Source of the DNA: Comamonadaceae bacterium
GTDB taxonomy: Bacteria; Pseudomonadota; Gammaproteobacteria; Burkholderiales; Burkholderiaceae_C
Direction of reading: 5' to 3'
Assembly: GCA_947469815.1 (NCBI GenBank)
Contig: CANIRI010000173.1
Span: 1 to 5,527, forward strand
Length of the DNA: 5,527 nucleotides
Shown here: piece by piece, positions 1-5,527 of the stretch
Layout of the letters: each line of letters starts with the position of its first letter
Position numbering within the stretch: position 1 is the stretch's first letter
Made by a program: the position numbers and the translations under genes
Notes under the pieces: generated by a model
The model's input: the letters and a program-made list of their open reading frames with translations, nothing else
Database searches by the model: none
Told to the model about the DNA's origin: nothing

Positions 1-1137
1 TGCCATGGGTTTTTTGCGCACCAGCTCTTTGTTCATGTAGGACTCGAAGGTCAGTTGCTGCACATCTTTGTCCTCGCAAATTTTCACAAAGCGCTCGCGC
101 CGCTTGTCATTCTGGTACCAGAAATACTGCAAGATGCCCAGTACCCAAAAGACTTTGCCATGCAAGCGCATGAACTGCTTGCGCGCCTGTTTCAACAAGG
201 CCGGGTTGTTGTGGATGATGGCCTGGTTCACCGCATGCGCGGCAACACGGCCACCAAACATGGCGTAGTAAATACCTTCGCCCGAAGCGGGCGCCACCAC
301 ACCGGCGGCGTCACCGGCCAGCACCACATTGCGGCCGTTTTCCCAGCGCGGCAGCGGCTTGAGCGGAATCGGCGCGCCTTCGCGGCGCAGGGTTTCCAGG
401 TGCGCCAGACCACCCAATTCGCGCAGGCGGCCGACGGCTGAACGCAGCGAATAGCCCTTGTCAGCGCTGCCCGTGCCGATGCTCATGGTGTCCCCGTGCG
501 GGAAGACCCAGCCGTAAAAATCGGGCGATAGCAAGCCGTTGTAATAGACGTCGCAGCGGTCCGGGTCGTGGCTGGCGTCGTTCTGTGGAGCCTTGACGAT
601 CTCGTGGTACGCGAACACGTATTTGGTTTTCTCGTAGCCCTCTATGGTCTGGCGCGCCACCTCGGACTTGGCGCCGTCCGCACCGATCACATAGCGGGCA
701 CGCACGCTGATCGGTGCATGGTCTTCGTTTTTGCCGGCGGGCGTGTAGTGCACACGGGCCACGCCGTCGGCGTCTTCGGTGATCTTGTCAAACACAGCCC
801 GCACGCGCTGCGCGCCATTGGCCTGCGCCCGCGCACGCAGCCACTCATCGAACTCGTCGCGGTTGACCATGCCGACAAAGCCGTTTTCAATCGGGATATC
901 GACTTTTTTGTCGGTGGGCGAAATCATGCGCGCACAACGCGCCTTGGCCACCAGCAGGTGGTCAGGGATCTGGAAGTCTTTGATCAGGCGCGGCGGAATC
1001 GCGCCGCCACAGGGCTTGGTGCGGCCCTGGCGATCCAGCAGCAGCACCGTGCGGCCTTCTTGGGCCAGGTCATCGGCAGCGGTTGCGCCGGCGGGGCCAC
1101 CGCCGACAACGACGACGTCATATTCTTGGGTTTGCAT
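1..1137 (-). CDS. bchP: Geranylgeranyl diphosphate / geranylgeranyl-bacteriochlorophyll reductase, 3' end cut by window edge
   Basis: BchP is a flavin-dependent reductase that saturates three double bonds of the geranylgeranyl tail, giving the phytyl tail of bacteriochlorophyll a. The 379 codons present open with a Rossmann FAD-binding motif, GGGPAG at residues 12-17, after a hydrophobic beta strand. Next comes PCGGAIPPR (42-50), typical of the geranylgeranyl reductase family, then VIGADGAKSEVAR (150-162), and the second FAD motif GDAAGVVAPASGEG (275-288), which contacts the ribityl/pyrophosphate part. Family members are around 390-400 residues, so only a short C-terminal piece should be missing beyond position 1. 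The ATG at 1137 is supported by AAGGAG (1145-1150 on the complement) with a 7-base spacer. The gene follows bchG by 81 bases on the same strand, so the two probably share a transcript. Other flavoprotein reductases (ChlP) are the only real alternative; the context favours BchP. Confidence 0.96.
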   Translation of the reverse strand, partial: MQTQEYDVVVVGGGPAGATAADDLAQEGRTVLLLDRQGRTKPCGGAIPPRLIKDFQIPDHLLVAKARCARMISPTDKKVDIPIENGFVGMVNRDEFDEWLRARAQANGAQRVRAVFDKITEDADGVARVHYTPAGKNEDHAPISVRARYVIGADGAKSEVARQTIEGYEKTKYVFAYHEIVKAPQNDASHDPDRCDVYYNGLLSPDFYGWVFPHGDTMSIGTGSADKGYSLRSAVGRLRELGGLAHLETLRREGAPIPLKPLPRWENGRNVVLAGDAAGVVAPASGEGIYYAMFGGRVAAHAVNQAIIHNNPALLKQARKQFMRLHGKVFWVLGILQYFWYQNDKRRERFVKICEDKDVQQLTFESYMNKELVRKKPMA

Positions 1138-1144
1138 AGCGTGG

Positions 1145-1150
1145 CTCCTT
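1145..1150 (-). promoter_or_regulatory. Ribosome binding site of bchP
   Basis: The complement reads AAGGAG, ending 7 bases before the ATG at 1137. It is the strongest Shine-Dalgarno sequence among the four minus-strand genes and fixes the bchP start. It also lets bchP be translated independently although it probably lies on the bchG transcript. Confidence 0.8.
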
Positions 1151-1218
1151 GCCAAAGGTGAGAGGGTTAATACAGGCACAACGAACACAAAAAGGGCGGC
1201 TGAGGGCGTGCGCGCGGT

Positions 1219-2118
1219 TCATGCTGCAAGCCCTTGTGGCATCCCATAGCCCAGGCGCAAGGCCCAGGCGCTGACCATCATCCCGGCCACGAAGAGCGGG
1301 ACACCAAAAGCACTGACCGACAGCGCTTTTTCAACCGGAGACTGGATAAAACGGAGCATCAAGGGCAGCTGCGCCAGCATCAGCAGCGCCACCGCAAGCG
1401 CATGCGCGGACGCACCCCAGTGCAACAGCAACAAGGTCACCCAGACTTGCGACACCAGCATGACCAGACAGGCGGCCTTGGCAGCACCCACCACGCCCAA
1501 TTGCACCGGCAAGGAGCGCACACCCATTTGCAGGTCGCCCTGCACCGCTTTGAAGTCATTGAGGGTCATGATGCCGTGGGCACCCAGGCTGTACAGCAAG
1601 GCCAGCACCACAATGGACGGTGCGGGCATCACCCCGCCGATCATCACGGCCGCGCCGGTAATCCAGGCCAAACCCTCGTAGCTCAGAGCGCAGGCGGCAT
1701 TACCCAGCCAGCCGTCGTTTTTCAGGCGCAAAGGCGGCGCGCTGTAAGCCCAGGACAAAAGTAAGGCCAGACCGCAGGCGTAAAAGCCCCAAGGCCCCAA
1801 AGCCTGCGCCCACAACAGCGACAGCATGGTCCATAGCACCGCGATGTACAGGCCCCAACGCCCCGGCATACGCCCTGAGGGAATGGGGCGCTGCGGCTCG
1901 TTGATAGCGTCTACGTGCCGGTCAAACCAGTCATTCACCGCCTGGCTGCTGGCGCAGACCAGCGGGCCGGTCAAGATCAAACCGGCGAGTACCAGGGTCC
2001 AGTTGTCGCTCAGCGAGTGCCCGGAGGACACCGCCCCGCAAGCGAATGCCCACACCGGGGGGAACCAGGTGATTGGCTTGAGCAGCTCCGCAACGGTGGC
2101 CAATTTGGGGTAATCCAT
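1219..2118 (-). CDS. bchG: Bacteriochlorophyll synthase (bacteriochlorophyllide a geranylgeranyl/phytyl transferase)
   Basis: BchG is a membrane prenyltransferase of the UbiA family that esterifies bacteriochlorophyllide a with geranylgeranyl or phytyl diphosphate. The protein (299 residues from the ATG at 2118) has the first aspartate-rich motif NDWFDRHVD at 62-70, followed by INEPQRPIPSG (72-82), the chlorophyll-synthase form of the Mg-diphosphate binding site. The second motif is LNDFKAVQGD at 186-195. Between and after them are several hydrophobic membrane segments, for example around 90-122, 155-180 and 209-240. The N-terminal ELLKPITWFPPVWAFACG is also typical of the family. An in-frame GTG at 2139 would add seven residues (306 in all). 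I prefer the ATG because the extra residues look unlike the family and a small hairpin covers the interval; neither start has a clear Shine-Dalgarno sequence. The gene lies downstream of ppsR and upstream of bchP, and a PpsR-type palindrome precedes it. Confidence 0.96.
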   Translation of the reverse strand: MDYPKLATVAELLKPITWFPPVWAFACGAVSSGHSLSDNWTLVLAGLILTGPLVCASSQAVNDWFDRHVDAINEPQRPIPSGRMPGRWGLYIAVLWTMLSLLWAQALGPWGFYACGLALLLSWAYSAPPLRLKNDGWLGNAACALSYEGLAWITGAAVMIGGVMPAPSIVVLALLYSLGAHGIMTLNDFKAVQGDLQMGVRSLPVQLGVVGAAKAACLVMLVSQVWVTLLLLHWGASAHALAVALLMLAQLPLMLRFIQSPVEKALSVSAFGVPLFVAGMMVSAWALRLGYGMPQGLAA

Positions 2119-2119
2119 G

Positions 2120-2135
2120 CATGCAGTTTTGCATG
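2120..2135. repeat. Perfect 6-bp inverted repeat just upstream of the bchG ATG
   Basis: CATGCA and TGCATG flank a 4-base centre (GTTT on the plus strand). The palindrome ends one base before the bchG ATG and lies wholly downstream of the alternative GTG. In RNA it would form a short hairpin beside the initiation codon; as DNA it could be a protein site. It shows no similarity to the TGT-N12-ACA operator. Its function is unknown. Confidence 0.45.
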
Positions 2136-2146
2136 ACACTTTGGAA

Positions 2147-2164
2147 TGTCAATAGGGGTTGACA
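2147..2164. promoter_or_regulatory. Predicted PpsR/CrtJ operator upstream of bchG
   Basis: The sequence is TGTCAA-N6-TTGACA, an exact match to the PpsR/CrtJ consensus TGT-N12-ACA and a perfect 6+6 palindrome. It lies in the 104-base space between the ppsR stop and the bchG ATG. One half, read on the minus strand, is TTGACA and could double as a -35 element, so bound PpsR would block it. I cannot find a convincing -10 hexamer 16-18 bases downstream. The operator is well supported by sequence, the promoter is not. Confidence 0.7.
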
Positions 2165-2222
2165 CTTATTTCCGGGTTTTTTAACACCGGCCGCCCGTTT
2201 GCTGGCGCTTTCAGACCGGGAA

Positions 2223-3611
2223 CTACTCGGCTTCGCCCTCGGACACCATGCCGTGGCGGCGCAGCTTGACGTACAGGCTCTGGCGGGACAAGCCCAGCAT
2301 TTCCGCCGCGGAGGCGCGGTTGTTGTGGGTCAGATCCAGCGCCGATTTGATACACATGCGCTCGATCATGTCCACCGTCTCGCCCACGATGTCTTTCATG
2401 GGCAGCCGACCCACCAGGCGAGAGAGCTGGGCTACCGAATCCGACATGCCCGAGCTTTCCCGCACTTCCGGTAATTGACGCCGGGTCACATCCCGCACGT
2501 AAAAAGCGTAAAAAACTTCGCTCTCCGGCGATTGCAGGGTGAGCGCGGCAATTTCCACTGCAACGGCCGTACCGGTGAAGCCCAGCAAGTTGGTGGCAAA
2601 GTCTTTCACCGCCGTTTGCTGGCGCAAATTGGTATTGAGCACACCCCAGTCAATGCCGCCGCGCACAAACCACTGCTCCAACGCCTGGCCGTTCAACTGC
2701 GAACTGGCGGTAGCGCCGACGATAGCCATGAACTCGGCGTTCACCGCCTTGATAGAGCCGCTGCGGTCGGTCAGCACAAATCCGTCTGGCGCACGCTCCA
2801 TGGCCTGGGACAACAAAGCCCCAACCCCTTGTCCGCCCTGCTCGTTGGCCGACTCCTGGGGCAACAGGCGCACCAGAAACTGGGCTCCGCTTTCCTGGCG
2901 GAACACCGTGGCGGTGACCGTGCAGTCGGCCACCGCGCCGCTGAAACGCGCCTTGCGCATCTCGACCCGCCCGGTGGCGTAGGCCATGCGCATCAGAGCC
3001 TGGATTTCCTCGCGGCTCGCAGGTTCGAACGCCTCCATGACCTCGCGACCGACCAGACGCTTGGTGGCATCTTTGAGCAGCGCCTGCGCGCTGAGGTTGA
3101 CTTCGGTCACGCGCAGCGTGTTCGAGTCCACCAACAGGACCGCCTCGATCGAGGTGTCAAACAGAATACGGTAACGGGTTTCGATATGCCGCAGCCGCAG
3201 GTAATCGCGCTCCATGGCCTGCTGTGTTTCCACCAGGCGGCGCTGCAATGCCGCCAAAGCCTCCATGTCGCGGCCCAGCGCTAAAAAACGCCCATCCGAT
3301 TCAAACTTGACCAAGGCGTATTGCATCGGTACATTGTTGCCCTGGGGCGAGGGGTGGTTGACATGGCGCCAACGCAAATTAGCACCATCTGAGGCCGATG
3401 CCAACATGTCCCGCACTTTGCCCTGGCTGTCCACCGCGACCGTGTCAACCCAGGCCTGTCCGACCCAGTTGTGGCAGGCCAGGCTGGCCAAATCGTCTTT
3501 TTTGACCGAGACATCCTGCACCACCCCGTCTTTGTCAATGACCAGGGCCAAGTCCGACGTCACTCCGATAAGGGATGCGAGCGTGTGGGCGTCGATCGGG
3601 GGCAGTTTCAT
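2223..3611 (-). CDS. ppsR: PpsR/CrtJ family transcriptional repressor of photosynthesis genes
   Basis: PpsR represses bacteriochlorophyll, carotenoid and light-harvesting genes under oxygen by binding TGT-N12-ACA palindromes. From the ATG at 3611 the protein has 462 residues, close to the roughly 464-469 of known PpsR/CrtJ. An N-terminal PAS-like domain (about 10-115) is followed by a helical linker rich in E, Q and R (116-147). Two PAS domains follow (about 147-250 and 265-380). A C-terminal Fis-type helix-turn-helix (about 418-455) carries NRASAAEMLGLSRQSLYVKL, an almost canonical recognition helix. Cysteines lie at 46, 230 and 420. The last two match in position the second-PAS-region and HTH cysteines implicated in redox sensing in PpsR/CrtJ. 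An upstream in-frame GTG at 3641 would add ten residues, but a predicted hairpin covers it; neither start has a good Shine-Dalgarno sequence. The gene follows ppaA on the same strand and appears to have its own operator-containing promoter. Confidence 0.95.
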   Translation of the reverse strand: MKLPPIDAHTLASLIGVTSDLALVIDKDGVVQDVSVKKDDLASLACHNWVGQAWVDTVAVDSQGKVRDMLASASDGANLRWRHVNHPSPQGNNVPMQYALVKFESDGRFLALGRDMEALAALQRRLVETQQAMERDYLRLRHIETRYRILFDTSIEAVLLVDSNTLRVTEVNLSAQALLKDATKRLVGREVMEAFEPASREEIQALMRMAYATGRVEMRKARFSGAVADCTVTATVFRQESGAQFLVRLLPQESANEQGGQGVGALLSQAMERAPDGFVLTDRSGSIKAVNAEFMAIVGATASSQLNGQALEQWFVRGGIDWGVLNTNLRQQTAVKDFATNLLGFTGTAVAVEIAALTLQSPESEVFYAFYVRDVTRRQLPEVRESSGMSDSVAQLSRLVGRLPMKDIVGETVDMIERMCIKSALDLTHNNRASAAEMLGLSRQSLYVKLRRHGMVSEGEAE

Positions 3612-3634
3612 AGATGCGATCAAAAGAGCAGGGC

Positions 3635-3650
3635 TGACCACTGCTGGCCA
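3635..3650 (-). repeat. Small inverted repeat in the ppsR leader, covering the alternative GTG start
   Basis: Read on the minus strand, TGGCCA-GCAG-TGGTCA can pair as a 6-bp stem with one G-U pair and a 4-base loop. The GTG at 3641 lies inside the structure, which argues for the downstream ATG at 3611. A stem this short may have no function. Confidence 0.3.
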
Positions 3651-3671
3651 ACGGTTAGTTTTGTTAGCTTT

Positions 3672-3677
3672 ATTATA
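3672..3677 (-). promoter_or_regulatory. Probable -10 element of the ppsR promoter
   Basis: The complement reads TATAAT, a perfect sigma-70 -10 hexamer in an AT-rich stretch of an otherwise GC-rich window. It would place the transcript start near 3665, giving a leader of about 55 bases before the ATG at 3611. The -35 at the right spacing (around 3694-3700) is poor, and the predicted PpsR operator covers it. This fits a weak, self-repressed promoter. Confidence 0.5.
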
Positions 3678-3684
3678 AACATAG

Positions 3685-3702
3685 TGTCAATCAAAGCCTA
3701 CA
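3685..3702. promoter_or_regulatory. Predicted PpsR operator in the ppsR promoter (autoregulation)
   Basis: TGTCAA at one end and CTACA at the other give an exact TGT-N12-ACA match. The left half is the same TGTCAA as in the bchG operator; the right half is less symmetrical. It begins 8 bases upstream of the TATAAT on the minus strand, so it covers the -35 region. That position suits steric repression of ppsR by its own product. Confidence 0.6.
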
Positions 3703-3754
3703 CATATAAAAAGTAAAGTATTGACAGATTGACGGAGGCCATAGCGCCAAGAGG

Positions 3755-4552
3755 TCAATTCATGGCAAGCCAGCGCTCGGCTGACCGCACGGCTTCATCC
3801 GCCGCATCCGCGGAAAAATCGGCACCCAAAACGCGCACCAAATCGGGGCGTTTCTGCATCAAGGGGCCACCCACCATGATTTTGATGCCCGGGTTGGCGC
3901 TGCGCTCGCGGGCCCCGGACAAGGCTCGCTGGACCTCCGGCACCTGTTGTTCCATGGAAATGCCCACGCCCAGCACGTCAAACCAGTCGGACTGCAGCGC
4001 CAGTGACAGCTCAGGGGCGCTAGGGGCGTGCACCGCCTGGACCCGCCAGCCCGCCAGCCGGAAAAACTCGGCAACCATCAGGCTGCCCATGCTGTGCTGC
4101 GAGGCGGCATTGACCAACAAAAGCCGTCTGGGCGCACCCTGAACCGGGCGGGAGCCCGCCATGAACTCCGGGCTCAGCGCATACATCGCCGCCTGCAAGC
4201 GCGCCATGGCCATCGACATACTGGCAAAGTCCATTTGGTCCGTAACCCACCAGTCACCCATCAGCTGGGCCGTGGGGCTGATCCCGTGCAGATAAATGTC
4301 AGGCCAGCTGCGTCCCTGGTCGCGCCAGGCGCGCAGCAGGGTCAGGGCCGCGTCCTGGCTGTCTATCGCCGCATGCGCCAGCTCAGACCATTGGCTCGTG
4401 GCTAAAGCCGGCAGCGCAGACGCGCGGACCGGCTGTTCGGGCGCGTCCGGCTTGGCCACCAGGCGCAGGCGGCCCGGCGCACTGATAAGGCGTTGGATAG
4501 GCGCGATATCCATGAGAAAGCGGGGAAGTCGTTTGACCGCTGCGTCCAGCAT
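3755..4552 (-). CDS. ppaA: PpaA/AerR-type cobalamin-binding regulator of photosynthesis genes
   Basis: PpaA/AerR proteins bind cobalamin and modulate PpsR/CrtJ activity on photosynthesis promoters. Numbered from the ATG at 4552 (265 residues), YLHGISPTAQLMGDWW (87-102) followed by FASMSMAMARLQ (109-120) resembles the helical cap of B12-dependent methionine synthase-like proteins. A Rossmann-like B12 domain follows: RLLLVNAASQHSMG (143-156) carries the candidate axial ligand His153 in an HxxG context. DVLGVGISMEQQ (192-203) and IMVGGPLM (225-232) supply the other conserved loops. The start is uncertain. ATGs also occur in frame at 4573 and 4609 (277 and 284 residues). The 4552 ATG is the only one with a good Shine-Dalgarno sequence, and the extra N-terminal residues are polar and unremarkable. 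The gene is divergent from bchF and lies upstream of ppsR, the usual place for this partner gene. A generic B12-binding protein is the alternative, but the neighbourhood makes PpaA likely. Confidence 0.9.
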   Translation of the reverse strand: MLDAAVKRLPRFLMDIAPIQRLISAPGRLRLVAKPDAPEQPVRASALPALATSQWSELAHAAIDSQDAALTLLRAWRDQGRSWPDIYLHGISPTAQLMGDWWVTDQMDFASMSMAMARLQAAMYALSPEFMAGSRPVQGAPRRLLLVNAASQHSMGSLMVAEFFRLAGWRVQAVHAPSAPELSLALQSDWFDVLGVGISMEQQVPEVQRALSGARERSANPGIKIMVGGPLMQKRPDLVRVLGADFSADAADEAVRSAERWLAMN

Positions 4553-4559
4553 ACGCAAT

Positions 4560-4564
4560 TCCTT
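4560..4564 (-). promoter_or_regulatory. Ribosome binding site that favours the internal ppaA start
   Basis: The complement reads AAGGA (within AAAGGAA), separated by 7 bases from the ATG at 4552. The ATGs at 4573 and 4609 have no comparable sequence before them. This is the reason for choosing 4552 as the main start. Confidence 0.6.
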
Positions 4565-4651
4565 TGTTTGCATGGTTTCGGATGCAAAAGTGTGGTGTGG
4601 CTTGCCCATCTTGTAATCATGGAAAACCCTAGGTTTGTATTAAAAAAAATA

Positions 4652-4669
4652 CGTCAATTTAGGTTGACA
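4652..4669. promoter_or_regulatory. Predicted PpsR operator shared by divergent ppaA and bchF
   Basis: The sequence is CGTCAA-N6-TTGACA. It matches TGT-N12-ACA except for C in place of the first T, and otherwise has the same 6-6-6 layout as the bchG operator. Its right half is the -35 hexamer of the predicted bchF promoter, so bound PpsR would exclude RNA polymerase. It is the only good candidate in the ppaA-bchF gap and could affect both directions. Confidence 0.6.
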
Positions 4670-4692
4670 CTAGTTCATAATGGTTCTACATT
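4664..4692 (+). promoter_or_regulatory. Predicted sigma-70 promoter of the bchF operon
   Basis: TTGACA (4664-4669) is a perfect -35 hexamer, followed after 17 bases by TACATT (4687-4692), which matches four of six -10 positions. The expected transcript start is near 4699, about 50 bases before the bchF GTG. The stretch just upstream is AT-rich, including eight consecutive A at 4642-4649, and could act as an UP element. Confidence 0.55.
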
Positions 4693-4735
4693 GAGCCGCA
4701 AGCGAAACGCCATCACGCATACCGCCAACCCGGAA

Positions 4736-4742
4736 AAGGAAG
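4736..4742 (+). promoter_or_regulatory. Ribosome binding site of bchF
   Basis: AAGGAAG lies 6 bases before the GTG at 4749 and supports that non-ATG start. No in-frame ATG is available nearby that would keep the conserved N-terminus. Confidence 0.75.
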
Positions 4743-4748
4743 CCCCAA

Positions 4749-5527
<779 letters not shown>

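Noticed and set aside
568..1161. A 197-codon plus-strand reading frame antisense to bchP.
   Set aside because: It is fully covered by the clear bchP coding sequence, has low-complexity composition and no family resemblance.
1138..1218. A possible PpsR operator or promoter before bchP.
   Set aside because: The plus strand of this gap contains no TGT, so no TGT-N12-ACA is possible, and no convincing -35/-10 pair is visible.
1234..1764. A 176-codon plus-strand reading frame antisense to bchG.
   Set aside because: Its His/Gln-rich product is the usual opposite-strand shadow of a membrane protein gene; bchG is certain here.
2165..2222. A possible terminator between ppsR and bchG (CCGG and GGCCGG repeats near a T-run).
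   Set aside because: The T-run at 2177-2182 is on the plus strand, the wrong strand for ending ppsR transcription, and the GC repeats do not form a good stem followed by U residues on the minus strand.
2475..3284. A 269-codon plus-strand reading frame antisense to ppsR.
   Set aside because: It lies entirely inside the well-supported ppsR gene. Its product is rich in His, Arg, Gln and Ala in a way typical of antisense translation of GC-rich genes. It has no recognisable domain.
3672..3690. TTGACA (3690-3685) and TATAAT (3677-3672) on the minus strand as a -35/-10 pair for ppsR.
   Set aside because: They are only 7 bases apart, far short of the 16-18 required. TTGACA here is better explained as half of the PpsR operator.
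4642..4649. A run of eight A residues as a possible terminator or slippage site.
   Set aside because: It lies upstream of two divergent genes and has no adjoining GC-rich stem. An UP element or bending tract is a simpler reading.

Overview
This window is a segment of a photosynthesis gene cluster from a purple (bacteriochlorophyll a-type) proteobacterium. The GC-rich coding sequence and the gene order point to an aerobic anoxygenic or facultative phototroph. My best guess is a betaproteobacterium of the order Burkholderiales (Rhodoferax/Rubrivivax/Limnohabitans-like). That placement is inferred from general protein character and layout, not from a database search.

Layout: a divergent regulatory region near 4610-4748 splits the window. 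To its left, on the minus strand, transcription would read ppaA/aerR (cobalamin-binding regulator), ppsR/crtJ (PAS-PAS-HTH repressor), bchG (bacteriochlorophyll synthase) and bchP (geranylgeranyl reductase, cut off by the left edge). To its right, on the plus strand, lie bchF (3-vinyl bacteriochlorophyllide hydratase) and the first 93 codons of bchN (dark protochlorophyllide reductase subunit), which overlap by 4 bases. The right edge cuts bchN.

The genes fit together as follows. BchN belongs to the light-independent protochlorophyllide reductase, an early step of the bacteriochlorophyll branch. BchF hydrates the 3-vinyl group later on. BchG attaches the prenyl tail and BchP reduces that tail to phytyl. 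PpsR is the expected aerobic repressor of these genes, and PpaA/AerR its cobalamin-dependent modulator. Palindromes of the PpsR/CrtJ type (TGT-N12-ACA) can be read in three intergenic regions: upstream of bchG (2147-2164), upstream of ppsR (3685-3702), and, with one mismatch, between ppaA and bchF (4652-4669). None is visible between bchG and bchP. This suggests that the regulators and the biosynthetic genes they flank form one autoregulated circuit.

Several starts are uncertain. ppaA has at least three in-frame ATGs, and the best ribosome binding site serves the most internal one. bchG and ppsR each have an upstream GTG and a downstream ATG with no clear Shine-Dalgarno sequence; both have a short 6-bp hairpin over or just before the start area. 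I see no RNA genes, mobile elements, CRISPR arrays or integration signatures, and no gene-free stretch over 300 bases. I do not see a previously undescribed system here. The points of interest are regulatory details of a recognised cluster.
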